Part shown: positions 1 through 13,029 of the stretch, piece after piece
How positions within the stretch are numbered: the stretch's first letter is position 1
How the letters are laid out: each line of letters starts with the position of its first letter
NCBI RefSeq assembly: GCF_051622035.1
Contig: NC_135358.1
Location: 19,006,501-19,070,500, forward strand
Direction: 5' to 3'
Length of the DNA: 64,000 nt
Origin: Arctopsyche grandis
Lineage: Eukaryota > Arthropoda > Insecta > Trichoptera > Hydropsychidae
The notes under the pieces: model-generated
Told to the model about the DNA's origin: nothing
Databases searched by the model: none
What the model saw: only the letters and a program-made list of their open reading frames with translations
Position numbers and translations under genes: made by a program

Positions 1-659
1 CGTGAAAGTATTCGCAAACCTGCCGGCGAACGTCTTTTCTGCAATCTGTTCTTATAATATTGTATGAACGCTGTTGATGTATGCACGCTATTGAACGTAT
101 TTGATTTAATAAGTGTGAAGCGTGCGAATTCCGTCTCGTAATAAATGTTATTTTTTAAGTACTACATAGCTTTGACGTTAGCTTATTTCGGGCTTTTTCA
201 ATATGTGTATGTATGTAATTGGATTTGAGAACATGTGAGCCATGCTGTTGAATTTAATTTGTATCTCTAATTCTGGCAAATTCATACAAACAATACATAA
301 ATGAACCCCGTCCCGGTGACAGCTTTTACGCAGTACAAACGGTAATAATAACATTCGAGTTCAAAATCTCAATACAAAGGATTTCACTTTAATTTGCTTC
401 TTGTACAAAGAAAATGTCCTAAATGCGTTTAAGTCTTAACAAATGATAGCGGTTTCCAATTAAAATATTTTTGACTTATTTATGACGTATGAAATTAGGA
501 TGGAGTGTATTTGGGCGATTGAATGCCGTTTTCAAATCTATAATTATTATCTTATTCAGCAGTGGCGTACCTGAATAAGAAAAAGATCTTCGATCAGTAT
601 CTTGCCAGTGATGACGTATGGGTGCGAAACTGGGGCATTGAACACCAGAATGCTGCACT
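1..659. other. no recognised feature
   Basis: AT-rich sequence with short open frames on both strands but no domain, splice-flanked exon or RNA gene that I recognise. A short CAGTGGCGTACC string near 560 resembles some hAT element ends, but no partner end was found. Confidence 0.4.
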
Positions 660-990
660 AGGTCCAGTACACTCAAAGAAGTATGGAACGCAATATGCTT
701 GACATAACGAGGAGAGATATAAAACGGAATGCGGAATGCGGAAAGTGTTTGATATAATGATGAGGGTAAAGAGATTAAGATGCCAATGGGTGGGTCACGT
801 AGCTAGAAGAACGGACGATAGATGGATGAAAGAATGTAAAACGGTGCTAGGAAGGCCGCAAAGCAGAGAAAAATTTATGGGATTAGGATAAATAATAGTT
901 GCCCAAAACGGAACGAATGGAAGCATGTTGGAAAGGCCTTCATCCAGCAATGGATGGCGAATGGTTGTGAATGATGATGATGATGATGAC
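660..990 (+). mobile_element. 5'-truncated RTE-type LINE, 3' end
   Basis: The translation of about 757-891 contains KRLRCQWVGHVARRTDDRW. After one frame change, 895-970 reads an NEWKHVGKAFIQQWM-like string. Both resemble the C-terminal end of RTE/craft-type reverse transcriptases (R-x-x-W-x-GH-x-AR followed by W-x-x-x-G-x-AF-x-QQW). The frame ends in a TGATGATGATGA tail at 968-989, a microsatellite tail typical of RTE elements in insects. The coding part has an in-frame stop and a frameshift, so this is a dead relic. About 50 bases at 660-715 recur at 63155-63220. The family call is from motif memory, not a search. Confidence 0.7.
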
Positions 991-3340
991 ATTTCGTTAT
1001 TATAATGTTATTAATCATTTTAAATACATCAACGTAAAAAAGATTTAGTCGTATATCATGTTTTTGACTATTCAAAAATAACGACAAGCATCAACATGCG
1101 TCCGCATATGGGTAAAGCCAACAGGCAACTGGATGACTCATACGCTCGCGCACTCCGAAAATATAGCTGTCTCTTTCTGTCGTATTGATTCGTCGATCAA
1201 CAAGAATATGCAAGCTAACAGTCAAAAACGTGACTTACGCTACCGCCATTAAATCATACTTTGGAACGTAGAAATGTATAAATGTATTTTTTTACGATCT
1301 ACCCCTTTTCTAAATCATACAAAATCTTTTGAAATAAATTTCTTGCAGTTCATTCTCGGAATACAAGAAATAGAGGGTGTATAGCTTTGAAAACCACAGT
1401 TATTGCGAAAAACGTAAAAATGGGGGCACTCGCATACCCCACTTCGGTGAGGGAGGGTTAATCAAAATTTGTCACAAGCGGTATAAATTTATTTAAAAAT
1501 AATGATTTGATAACTTTATACATATACATGTGTAATTGTGTACATACATCGATTTTTAATAGGAATTTCATGTACTCGATAAAAATGCAAAAAATCTTTT
1601 TGGAGCGAGTTTTATTGGAATGAATACCTATGTACATATTTATACGTAAATGGATTAAATTTAAGTCTTCTTCGGCTTCTGATTAATTTTAATACTACAT
1701 TGGTTCTTTAAATACATCGAACAGTTATTACTAGACATCGGATGGTCGTCGGGGCAATTATTGCAAATATCAATACACCGTTCCAATAATTTTACCTACA
1801 TATAATAAAACTTCTTATCCGATTTCTAGTTTTTACAGATGTACTGATATTTAATAAAAAATCTTTTTGTTCCTGGATCGCTAGAATTTTTTAAGTGATG
1901 AGGGTTCATACTTTTAGGCTTACTGAAATTTAATTGTATGTATAATTTACATATATTCACCCGTGTAATATTGTTTATCTTTAATTCGATTGAATTAAAT
2001 CGCGTCTTTTGTAAGCACGCCTACGCCATATGTGGTATAAAATATATATTTTTAATTAATTGGATTATTAGGGGAGTAAGGGATTTCATCGTTATGCTTG
2101 TTGAAAAATTAAAACGCAAAGTCCAACATTGAAACGTAGGGCTCAATGTTAAGGTCGCATAATCTGCCGCCGTACAATAAGCGAAGACTCCGGGAATAAT
2201 TTTATTCATGGTGTGGTGATTTTCCAACGTTTGTTTTGTTTTGAATACGTAATTTTATTGCTCTAAGGAAATTGTAATTCGCATTACTACTAGTGTTTTT
2301 TTTATCGTTTTATGAGATGAAATTGTATTACTTACACATGTCTATCAAGCTATTGTATAAATTTAAATTATGATTCCTAATCGATTTCAATAACGTACAA
2401 GTTTTATCAGTATGGAGCGGCACTACATATTATACATATGACGTGCCATTTGATTTTGGCTCAAATTTTACACATCGTTGAACACTGATATCATTAATTA
2501 ATATTTACCAAACATACCGTATTTTTTTCAGTGTACGAACTTGCATAATGATTTTTATGAAATCTTATTACATCTAATTTTTTTTTCTTTTAGGTAAACG
2601 GTTTAAATTGTTACGAAACGCTGAGCGAGGACCTAACGAACACACTTCCATTATTTTTTAATTAACGCCAGATAGGTTTTTTCACGAACACAAAGCAATT
2701 ATAAGGGCGAAAAGAGAAATGGATAAAATAATGGAAGTTATTATATATTTCGGCGGCATTGCAAAGTATCAGATTAATCCCAGATTTTACGTTAATAATA
2801 TATTTTTACAGCACTAATGAGAATTATGTAAGTGCATATCTCTCAGATTATTCGTTTCTACTATTAATTTCGATATCAATGCGAAAATTTTGATGAATTT
2901 AAAATTTATCACATTATCCCACGGAACCTCAAACTACGGCCTATAATAGGCTAGAATTTAGCCCTACCGGAATTTTTTCTGACCTTCAAACATACATACT
3001 TACATATGTATATCAAATTGCAAGAATCTCAACCATACCATAACGTATACATTAATGTAAATCCAGTAAATTTCCTCCTGATACTTAATATTCTTATTTG
3101 GCCCTCGTCCTAAAAACTTTTGAGACCCTACATTATACCATAAATGGAAATTACATTTATCAACTAAGAACGTACAAATATATGCAAAAAGAGACAAATT
3201 GTTGAAATTTATTCAACTTCGTTTATGTCAATACAAAAAGCTAGCTTTTGACATGAATATATATGTATACATAAATATTATAAATATAAAATTTTATATA
3301 CATAAATATAATAAATATTTTTTGAAATTATGCACATTCA
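991..3340. other. no recognised feature
   Basis: AT-rich DNA without a convincing coding region. Open frames here are under 70 codons and are not flanked by good splice sites. I see nothing beyond short ATGTATGTA-type repeats. Confidence 0.4.
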
Positions 3341-3568
3341 AATAATGATGGCCAATAGGCGGTAAGTGGCTAATGTGGTTAGGAATCGTTTTAATAATGA
3401 AATCAGATAAATTGGCACTCTCTGGTAGGAAAAGAGTGACTTGAATTTACAAATATCCGAGTATGACTCGGAATACATTCTTTTCAATCGAGGTCAAACT
3501 AGGACTTGAATCAGGGACCTCTCGATGGTTAGCATTAACTCTAACATAGATTTATGCTACTGGCTAAC
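3341..3568 (-). mobile_element. tRNA-derived SINE, partial diverged copy
   Basis: On the minus strand it shares with the copies at 5.3-6.4 kb the tRNA-like head, the GACCTCGATTGAAAAGAAT-like block and the pyrimidine-rich CAGAGTTTGCCAATT-like block. It is diverged and lacks the 3' hairpin tail. Confidence 0.6.
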
Positions 3569-3666
3569 TATGTATATGACTTCATTATTTATGTATACTT
3601 ATCGAACTGTCACCTTAACGGTTTATTATTTTTTAATCACGATTATGCTATAATATATAAAAAAAA

Positions 3667-3668
<2 letters not shown>

Positions 3669-3748
<80 letters not shown>
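3669..3748. repeat. (TA)n microsatellite
   Basis: About 80 bases of alternating TA with one C interruption near 3683. The apparent long YIYIYI reading frame across it is an artefact of the repeat. Confidence 0.95.
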
Positions 3749-3751
<3 letters not shown>

Positions 3752-5265
3752 CATTTAATCAATCACTTTGCGATTGACCTATGTACATACATATGTATGT
3801 ATGTTCCTAGCTAGGACTTGCTACTTACTGTTTTTCTATGCATTCATCTGTATTTGATGAATAAGATATCATTCTTTTTCGTGTGATTAATTGAATTGTA
3901 TACAGAATGCAGAGCTCTTCATATTTTTATTGGTATCAATGATCTTCGTAAAGCAGAATCCGTAATTAATAATGAATATCTTATGCCAATATTCAATTCT
4001 ATGATATCGCCGAGCCTCATTACTTTTCTTTCTTCTTCGACGTCTATCAAAGGAGATTTATTCTTAGCGGAATAACTGGATTTCCAATGCGATCTCAACT
4101 GAAAGTTCAATCTAGTTCCAATCAGTTACATTGATTAGTTGCCATTCCTAGCGAAACGTCACTTTTGCTCAGCAATTCAATTTGAAACCACAGATTGCAA
4201 ACGAACAAAGTATGTATTATATATTCTCAACTTGTTCAAATGTCAATCGGTGATCAGTGCTGCAGTGATATCTAAGATCCTCTTTTGTTGACACTTGGAC
4301 ACGTATCCTAAACATCGATGTGGAATGAATCAAGAATGGGTGCGGCCATCCGTGCAAAAATATACAAATATTTCGTACTTGGTGAAATGTCGTATCGGCT
4401 TGTGTGAAGTACATATGTACATACGTGAGTATTGTTATCGATTGAATTTGGGTCTATAGAAAATGAGTTTTTAACACAAGTAGGCGGAACTCTTCTACGA
4501 GTTCCGTATGCAATGTATTCATTCGTGTCAATGTAGAGTTATAAACGTGGGAAGATCAAGTTTATTGAACTTAAAAACAGTGTGTAGCAAAATGCGTGTG
4601 CACGCTGCATACTAGCGCCACATTTAAGTAATTTGAACGCGTTATATTGATTTTGGTATAAAATTGCCGATTTTAACTCCCGAATATTTTTATTATTATA
4701 GCGTAATTGTAAATTAGTTTCGTGTTATGTTTCACAAACTTTTCGATTAATTAATGCTTTAGGTTGTGCTAACTTTTTATCGAAAAGTTTTCAAATTAAC
4801 AATCGTTGTCTGCGCATCTAGAGCCCAATAGTAATTTTATACCGTTGAATTTATGAGAAACCTTACATCGATTATTCTGATCGTATTATTATTATGTCGC
4901 CTTTCGAATTCTACCTTTAAATTTTCGTTCCCATCTTTTTGATTAACCTTTCAGTGGAGTTTGTCATTCGTGCGCTTGAGATAAAATTGTCTGTTTCGCA
5001 TTAAATATTTTTTTATCTCGCTCATTAAACGCGACGAGTTGATTTATTGGGTTTCAAGTTTTTTTATAATGACACATTCAATGATTCAATTTACTATGCA
5101 GATTGGCGACCATTTTGAATTTTTATCTCTTCACTCCAATAAAGATATTCGAAATGTTTTGAACCTTATTCTTTGTAAATATTCAGAACTAATTACATTA
5201 AACCGTTCTCTAGTTTTAAATCCGCGAACATGAGAAGTTTTCATTGTTTATTCTATATAATTATC
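3749..5265. other. no recognised feature
   Basis: AT-rich sequence with scattered short open frames on both strands. No domain, paired splice sites or repeat ends were recognised. Confidence 0.4.
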
Positions 5266-5455
5266 CAGCATCATAGTTTGGTGGTTGCGTTAATGTTAAT
5301 CACCGAGAGATTGCCGGGTTCGATTCCGTAGGTTGACCTCGATTGAAAAGAATTTTAATCAGAGTATTTATATAGTGCTACTTGGATATTTGTGATTCCA
5401 AGTCGATCGTTTCCTCTCAGAGTTTACCAATTCATCTGATTTAATTGTTTATGTC
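5266..5455 (+). mobile_element. tRNA-derived SINE, 3'-truncated
   Basis: It has an A-box-like GGTGGTTGCG and a B-box-like GGTTCGATTCC near its start. These are followed by the family's central block with the TCGATCGTTTCCTCTCAGAG string. It stops before the 3' half and abuts the next copy, which starts about 20 bases on. Confidence 0.7.
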
Positions 5456-5477
5456 CATCCGGTGTAGGATGACCCAT

Positions 5478-5937
5478 AAGCCAGCAGCGTGGCTCGGTCG
5501 TTAAGCTTCTGCTTAACACTGAGAGGCGCCGAGTTCGATCCCTTGAGCTGACCTCGATTGAAAAGAATTTTTCTGAGTATATCTGTAATGCTGCTGGTCA
5601 GACCAGGATTTGTGACTCCTGGTTGATCGTTTCCTATCAGAGTTTGCCAATTTTCTCTGATTTCATTGTTGAAACGATTCCCGATTAAAAATTGGCTAAA
5701 AATCCTTCCTACCCACTATGTCACCACTATTTGAGTATGATTAATGTAAATATTACAATAAAAATGTATGTACAATTCATAGATGTCTCGTTAATTGTCG
5801 AGTTTAAGTCAGTGTCTCGTAATTTAGCGACTTATATAATAAAAAATGCTGTATTGTTTGTAATTTGGCCAGGAAGGCGCATTGGGGTTTACCTGTAATG
5901 CCTTCCTGGTATGAAAAAAAAAAAAAAAAAAAAAAAA
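5478..5937 (+). mobile_element. full-length tRNA-derived SINE with hairpin tail and poly(A)
   Basis: The head (GCTCGGTCGTTAAGC then GAGTTCGATCCC) reads as pol III A and B boxes. A central body of about 300 bases follows. The 3' end holds a perfect 10-bp stem, CCAGGAAGGC ... GCCTTCCTGG (about 5870-5910), then a run of about 25 A at 5912-5937. The apparent open frame across the copy is not a gene. An almost identical copy lies inverted at 14506-14946, so this subfamily moved recently. Confidence 0.85.
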
Positions 5938-5949
5938 TAAAAAAGATAA

Positions 5950-6375
5950 AACGCATATAGCTCAGTGGTTGCGTTTATGTTTAGCACCGAGAGTTTATTG
6001 GGTTCGATCCCGGGCTAATCTTTAATATACTGCTGGTTAGACTTGGATGTTTGTGAGTCCAAGTCGATCGTTTCTTAACAGAGTTTGCCAATTTCATATG
6101 ATCATTATTGAAACGGTTCCTTAAAATTGGCAAAAAAAAATCATCCTACCTGCTGTCACAAATCTTCTTTATTAATGTATGTATAATTTGTAAAAATTTA
6201 TGTACAAGTATAAAAATCCATAGTTGTCTCAACTGATTGATTAATAAATTAATTGTTAATTTCGTGTTCTTAAGCTTCTCGAAATACAGTGATTTATGTA
6301 ATAAAAATACTGCATTGTTTGTAATTAATTGTCCATTGGGATCTTCCTATTATGCCTTCCTGGTATATATCTATG
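5950..6375 (+). mobile_element. tRNA-derived SINE, nearly full length
   Basis: Head with AGCTCAGTGGTTGCG (A box) and GGGTTCGATCCCG (B box). The body matches the neighbouring copy. The tail carries the GCCTTCCTGGTATATATC end and a short A-rich run. It is more diverged than the 5478 copy, and the first strand of the tail stem is poorly kept. It lies in tandem orientation with two other copies. Confidence 0.8.
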
Positions 6376-6384
6376 TAAAAATAA

Positions 6385-6494
6385 AATATGCTGTCCTTTT
6401 CACCCCATTACGGCCAATAGCATTTCGCGCGTACAATATTCTACTGTCTGCACGAAATGCTATTGGTTGAGAGGCGGTGAAAAAGATAGCATAT
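6385..6494. mobile_element. 110-bp palindromic MITE
   Basis: The ends are inverted (ATATGCTGTCCTTTTCACC at left; its diverged complement ending GATAGCATAT at right). The inner arms also pair (CCAATAGCATTTCG with CGAAATGCTATTGG), so most of the element folds back on itself. It is inserted directly behind the A-rich tail of the SINE. There is no coding capacity. Confidence 0.65.
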
Positions 6495-6524
6495 ACGTTT
6501 TTCCTAAGTCTCTTCCAACAGCGG

Positions 6525-6700
6525 ACCAAGTATAAAACGGTTCCTCATAAAATTGGACAAAACCATCCCACCCACTATGTCACCAATATTTGAATAAGAT
6601 TTCAAAATTTATAATCAATAAATTTATATATGTACAAGTTTAATAACCTAGATTTTATCCCGGGGCAACCCGGAAATGGCATCATAGGAAATATTTTAAA
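6525..6700 (+). mobile_element. SINE 3'-half fragment
   Basis: Begins within the family's AACGGTTCC...AAAATTGG block and includes the CACCCACTATGTCACCAATATTTGA string. No tRNA-like head is present. The tail differs, with a CCCGGGGCAACCCGG string in place of the usual hairpin. Confidence 0.55.
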
Positions 6701-8110
6701 TTGGGTCCATCGGCTATGCCAAGTATTAAATTATTAATAATTACATATGATGCAGCGAAATTTGATTAAATACTTAATTCCACATTTAATGTCGCCCACT
6801 TTCAATAACAACCCAGCAGGAATTTTCCGACTTCCTAGCGATTCAATCTGATCCAAACAGGTGAAATGTCAGCGCTTGAAATAAACTGCAACGTCATTTT
6901 AAGCAGAATTTCATGCCACACGCCAGGTATCACACTTGTCCAACTTAAGCCACGCAAACCTCAGATCGTGTGATAATAACGATTACCGTCGATCTTACAT
7001 ACATTAGTCGTGTGGGATATCATTTTAAGGCACAACACTGCCTCTGTATGTGGCTATAGCTCCAACAACTCAATTGCCCCAACGAGAAGCTTGAATCTTG
7101 AACAGTTGAAGCTCGTCTTGCACATGAGCTCGACCCGTTTCGCGATACCACCAGTTCATAATGAGTCAATGGGCAGTCATCGCCAAGCCTTGCCCCTCGT
7201 CTGTTGTATTTATCTATCGGCGGTTCTAAGCGTCTGGCCCGAGATGCGGCCATTAGCGCCGGTGGGCCGCATCTATATTTAAATGGTGGGCGTGAGATGC
7301 TGTTTACAAACTAGTTGGCCTGTGTGATTCTCTGTGTTCCACAATGACGTACCTCTGGAATCTCTTTGGTGTCGACCGTACTTCAACGAGTGCCCATAAC
7401 TACATATTTTACGGTACTAGCTCTCACCCAGTGCTACTGCTACTATACATACATATGGATGTGTTGGCGTATCGTCTCAACTTCCGACCAACTCTCGAGT
7501 ATTGGTACAGGCCTTTCAATTAGACGTACCGCAACTGTGTTTACTCCAAAGTTGTCTAATGGTGGTGTGTAAGTGGTATGCGCTAGTATAAATTGACTTT
7601 TTGATAATAAATTGTGCTCGTTTTCGAGTGTAACTGTTTCACTATAATAGTCTTTTTTGTGCTATGCAAAGTGTCTTAAATAAGCAATACACGCTCTCGA
7701 GTTTACATGTATACTCAAAAATTACTCGGTTTGAACTTTTTTAGTGTTCATTTAAAAGTTCTTATTCCTACGATCAAACAATACTTTCCAAGCTCGTGAG
7801 TGTGCTTCAAATGAATCGCCGACTTTAGAAATGATGCTCATAATAATGCTCTTTTATTTACTAAGATGACTTTAGTGTGGTGAACATTTATCAATTTTTA
7901 TTATATTATGCATACTCAAAAAATAAGGCTGGTAGTTTAATCCTGATAAAAGTTTTGTGTGCTTTTAGTAGCCCTGGATAAGGCATAATATTGTTAATTG
8001 AGAAGTTCGAAGTTCAAATCCTGGCTGAAATGTTAAAACCCTGTATAAATACATATTTCATTTTCTCAGTTATTTGTATTTGTATATTATCTCCACTAAA
8101 AGGCGACAAT
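6701..8110. other. non-coding stretch with a GC-richer, promoter-like block
   Basis: Mostly featureless. The block 7010-7300 is GC-richer than its surroundings and open on both strands. It contains a TATATTTAAA string at 7274 and, about 70 bases on, CACAATG opening a 59-codon frame (7344-7523). The peptide is not recognisable, so I do not call a gene here. Confidence 0.3.
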
Positions 8111-8257
8111 ACCGAGTTGACACGATACTAGTGCACTCAGACAAAGTTCGCTAATTTGGTCACTCGGACGTTACTCGAATGCTACTCAGGAGGTGCCACG
8201 TTACGAGTAGCGTCCGAGCGCAATGGTCTGGGTTTACTCGTATCGTGTGAAGCCGAT
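8111..8257. mobile_element. MITE with GTTGACACGATAC ends, copy 1
   Basis: The left end CGAGTTGACACGATACTAGT and right end ACTCGTATCGTGTGAAGCCG are diverged inverted repeats. The interior repeats CGGACGTTACTCG-like and CGAGTAGCGTCCGAG strings that also pair. A second copy, itself interrupted, is at 58194-58532. Confidence 0.7.
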
Positions 8258-9466
8258 ATTACTTAAGAAAGTATTCATCGCGATGATATGTATAAATTTC
8301 GTTCGAAATGTATTATGCTGAAAAGAATTTAGATAATTGAAAAATTATATTTAAGGCAAAACTCAATATAATCACTTTTATATCAATAAATTTCCCATGA
8401 GAGAAGTAAAGCATATTGCGAGCTTAACTGCTAGTAAATAACAACTTCGTTATTAAGAAAAACGTACTAAACGAGCCTTTTTGTTTCGTATATTCGTATA
8501 TGTATGTATGTAGGTGATCCCTGTAAGGCTTTTTTTCCTTAATGAGTTTTTGCAAATGAATAGTTCGAAACACGTTGAATCTATTGATCATATATTAAAA
8601 CATGAATTATGCGATTATGTTATTAAAATATAATGTAATTCATAGTAGCTGGAAAGTCTTGTATCTTGTAAACTAACTAACTTCTACCACGGAAAATAAA
8701 GACACTGTTTAATATAATCACTGAGTTGTGGAGTAAGGAGTAAGAAGTTTTGGAAACCAAACTCATGTGAAACGCTTGAATATTATACTTTGTAGTCAAA
8801 TTACTATAATAATATTATGTAATTACGTATCTCAAAGCAAAACACACTTGGAGAAGCCATCGCGTACTTTATAATAATTAATATGTTGGAATTCTATTAC
8901 GCGATGGCTACTGACTTTTTTTACATATTGCCCATCAGTTCTACCACATTGCCTCTATCCATGCTGTGCGACCATTAAATTTTCTCAGAAGCAATAAAAT
9001 AAATTGCTATTATAGCATACTTTGGTGTTGGCGGTTTAATTGAATTTTATTGTGACAGGATGATCGGATGGCTCAAGTGAGCGCAGAATATACATATATA
9101 AGCAGGAGGAGGATGGGATAAGGTGATTTTGAGCTGTTTTAGTTAAAGCGAGTAACTGGAGTCTTCGTCTTCCGTACTCTGAGTTCTTCTTCCATATAAA
9201 TTGCGTAATATAACAGTGTATTCGATTAAACGGAGCGAAATTTGAACTTTGATAACAAGGCTACCTTCCCATCGTTCAATCAAGGCAAATCGAAAACATA
9301 TTGAAGTCTTTTTATATATAACTGATCGAATAACAGATAAACGTATTGAATCAAAATAGTTGGATCTAACTAAAGTTTGAAATTTTGTACGGTGTAAGAT
9401 GAAAATTATAGCTCTATACTTCAACGATAACGGAAGTCACCAATACTATAATATGGTACATATGTA
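8258..9466. other. no recognised feature
   Basis: AT-rich DNA. A CGCGTACTTTATAATAATTA...CGCGATGGC area near 8870-8910 pairs weakly with itself. A minus-strand open frame at 9143-9424 has no recognisable content. Confidence 0.35.
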
Positions 9467-10170
9467 TAGTGGTGTAGTGCCAAATAAAAAAGAACCAGGT
9501 CGGTGTTTAATTTTTATGACCCCCCCCCCGCTTTTTTCCTTACTAAAAAAAAGTTGTATCCTTATATTGGTAGTTGAAATATTTATAAAAAAAAATCAAA
9601 TAATAATTAACAAATATTCTTACTTGTTGAAATTATGATGTATATTTTTTATATTTTATATACTTCCATAATGCACCCTTTTCAACATCTTTGATTTTGC
9701 AAAACCCGTGTTTGTGTGTCAACAGCAACATTTGCTTTTAGCAATGCTAAAACCATGTAAATATGTACATACATATGTATACATATGTCAAAAAACTATC
9801 AAATTTTAGCATATGAATTCAGAGATGACTGAGTTCCCTCATTTTATCTATCCTTAAGTGCATATGGTCAATAGTTGAAAGAATGTTTTCTTTCGAAGTT
9901 TTGGGTGGTTTTAGATAAAAAAAGTCAGTAAATTTCATTAAACGTCTTTTAAGTTTTGAATGTGCTCAGATTACTATTCGATTGTGGTCATCGAGAGTTA
10001 GAACGAGAGTCTGCTCACAATATTTTGAATACAAAATTGTATATGAAATTTTAGTCAAAATATTTGTAATTGTACTCGAAAAACAATGTTTATATCAATC
10101 GAAGTGCCAGGGCAGCGACCTGGCTCAAAAAGAAGTACCCGGTCGGTGACCTGGCCCGACTACACCACTG
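9467..10170. mobile_element. possible non-autonomous hAT-like element
   Basis: The left end AGTGGTGTAGTGCC and right end GGCCCGACTACACCACTG are inverted. A GGTCGGTG string lies inside each end. CAGTGG(C/T)GTAG-type ends are common on hAT elements. The expected 8-bp target duplication is not clear. Inside are a C-run near 9521 and AT-rich filler, with no transposase. Confidence 0.5.
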
Positions 10171-11607
10171 GGTATATATGTATGTTATCTGTGAAATTCG
10201 ATTAAAAATGGTAAATATATTTGGGGCTCAGTGACTTTTTTCTACTTGAAATACAAACACATTACATTTAAAAGATGTAATCCAATGAGTTTCACCTCCA
10301 TCCCCAAACTAAAAGAAAAACAAAGAAACGAAAAATGGAGAAACATTAGAAAATTTACCAAATTAACAACTGCAAAATAAGAAAAAAAAATACCGGATTA
10401 TTTTTTGCACATTGTATAATGCATTGTGCAAAAAATATTTTTATCCTCCAAAATTAAATACGGGGTAACGCTCCGTTTTGACGCATATAAGGATTCATTC
10501 AAAACGAGTTAATGTTATTTCGAATGCCTATTTATATTTGCTAAAATTAACAACCGTATCCCCTTGTTATACATATATATCTAAAAATACATATACTAAT
10601 TGTTTAATTTCGCAAATAAACGCTCTTGATTTAAATTCTGAAATACAATTTATTATCTGACTGTATTTCCGATGGTTTTTTCTCAATTTTATTTATGTTT
10701 ACTTTGAAAATTTTACATCCACATACGATGAATATCATGGAATAGTCAGCTGCCAACTGTCATTTTCCGCATCCTCTATTGCTATTGACACGTGGTTAAC
10801 CCCACCCATGACACGTGTCTTTTCATATCCCTGCAGCTCTTTTAAATAACGGGCTTAATCCACTAATTGGAAAATTTACAATCTATCTATCTATCATAAA
10901 CAACTTCGAAACGAGTCACTTAAATTTGTTGTTAATTAATTTTCTTTCCTATTCTACGGATTTTAATTATTTGATACGAATATCGTAATTCATATTATAC
11001 ATAAATCACTCCCTCATATAGAATTTCTAAAACCATCAAATATGTATCGTCGGTATATTAGAAAAATTTATCAATTCCACATTTCGACTTTTCTGTGTTA
11101 TTCATTCCGCCATATTTATTTTTACTTTAAATAGCAAGTCGCATTTATAAATATGTAGATGTTAATAAAACGACACTGAGCATTATTAATCACGTCCAAC
11201 AACAAAGCATTTATTTTCTGCTTACCGTATATTTGGTCATACATAGGTTCATATGTACATACGTATGTATGCATACTTAAAAAAATGATAAAAGAGTGGA
11301 AATAATTTGGACTTGGTCAATTTTCCAGCATACCGACGAAAGGTTTTTCAATTCCCTTATTTGGGACTCTGAAATGAAACCTTTTCCTTTTTACAAGCCT
11401 CTTGTATATTTCACTTCGCTCTTTTTATTAGAGATTTTGCTTTATATTATACATTTGTAGTACTCCATTCAAGCCTTTCTTTAATTTAAGTATTAATGTA
11501 CGCGTAATTAAATATTTCAAGTACATATTTTATATTGGGCGTTCATTCTTCGTCTGCTCATTCTTTCATTTTTTATTCCGTATTTTCATTTAAAATTATG
11601 TACTTTT
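10171..11607. other. no recognised feature
   Basis: AT-rich sequence. No exon, RNA gene or repeat ends were recognised. Confidence 0.4.
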
Positions 11608-12002
11608 GTTCATTTAAGTTCGTTCACGAACATACTAGTTTGTTCATACACAAACTATTGGTATTAGTTTAGGTGCTAACAGTCAAAAGCTATCTTCAAA
11701 AAGACTCACCAGGTGTCGAGTGAAACTTTTAACTGTCAAAACCTTTTGGATGTCAAAACGCCAAGTATTTAAAAGGGAAATTCTTTGGAGACCACATTAC
11801 AACGTGGCTGTAAATCCCGGTAATAAAGCATGGGACAAATGATCGACAATACTTAAATTTATGCCTTATAGTTTCTGCATAAACAAACTAGTGCATTTGT
11901 AAATTTATTCTTTTTCTTTACGTTATAACCGGCCAGATTGGTTCGTCTATGAACAAACTGGTATGTTCATGAACAAATATATGTACACTTGGGCTGTAAC
12001 GT
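11608..12002. mobile_element. MITE with TGTTACAGTC-type ends, diverged copy
   Basis: Colinear over about 390 bases with the better kept copy at 60191-60636. Shared strings include CGTTCACGAACATACTAGT, GTCAAAACGC, ACCACATTACAACGT and CAATACTTAAA. Its right end TACACTTGGGCTGTAAC corresponds to that copy's CACTTCGACTGTAACA. The left end is eroded. No coding content. Confidence 0.75.
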
Positions 12003-13029
12003 ATACATACATACATACATACATAGAAGTTCTATGATAGAATATTTATCGGAAAAATGCAAGGGCAATTGAAGTAAAATGATAAAAGCGCTATTTCACA
12101 ATGGAATTGAACGTTTTATATGCAACCCAGCGATATAAAGGACACATTACATTGTACGTATTATATATTATATGTACAATATATATATTGCTTTAGGTTG
12201 TTGTCGATTTTATTTTGTATTCGAAACTGTACGTTTATTCAAGGGTAATAAAAGCACACAGACGGATTAAAGCCGATTGGAGCTTTGTATTGGAAGACGT
12301 ACAAAGCACGGTTGCATAAGCAAATCACGCATTCAGTATACGGCTTCAAATCCCAACAGGCACTGATGGCTAATGAGTCCACTGTGTGTGTCTCACAACA
12401 ATCCCCCTCAAACATTATGGCTCAATGTCTCCTGATGGATTTGCGAATATCCAATGCCCAGTATCTGCAACATAATATATAGTTTGTTAGTCCATTATAA
12501 ATCAATTAGCCCCATAAACCACTACGGCGCCGAATCATAAACAAAAAATCTTAACGTGTAACACATACATACATACATTGTATATTGTTTGAGATGTGGT
12601 TAATTGTTTGTTTTTGATTTATGAAATACTTGTGATCACTTTTGAATTTTAATGTTAAGAATATATCCATGGTTAGAACGCGAAAAAAGTATACGGACAT
12701 TGATGTATGAAGATCGTTTTGCGATTTGCAGAGCAAAGTTGGCTCACTTTATTCATCTGTCAAACCTTCGACAGGCTGGTGTCTAACCAACAAAAGCTGA
12801 TTTATTGCGAATGATAAGTTAAGCATGAGGAACGCCCCCTCCTCCCCTCTTCATGGAAGTGGTTGTATTTCGACCAGTGCGAAAACGATTGATAGTCTAC
12901 GAGAACTCGATCTGATTGGTCATTCAAAACCATGTCGACAAGGACAAAAGCGAAATCGAAAATGAACTAAATTTAAAATAATCACTTAATAATAATTTTA
13001 ATACACCTACAGTTTTACCACATCTCTAA
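12003..13029. other. no recognised feature
   Basis: Contains short (CATA)n runs at 12003 and 12567. A short open frame at 12285-12482 lacks any recognisable motif. Confidence 0.4.

Noticed and set aside
3554..3814. 86-codon frame with a long Tyr-Ile repeat
   Set aside because: It is the translation of a (TA)n microsatellite.
5478..5560. Possible tRNA gene from A/B-box-like strings
   Set aside because: No cloverleaf can be drawn, and the same head recurs in many SINE copies.
5692..5898. 68-codon plus-strand frame
   Set aside because: It lies wholly inside a SINE copy, and the same frame appears only because copies are alike.
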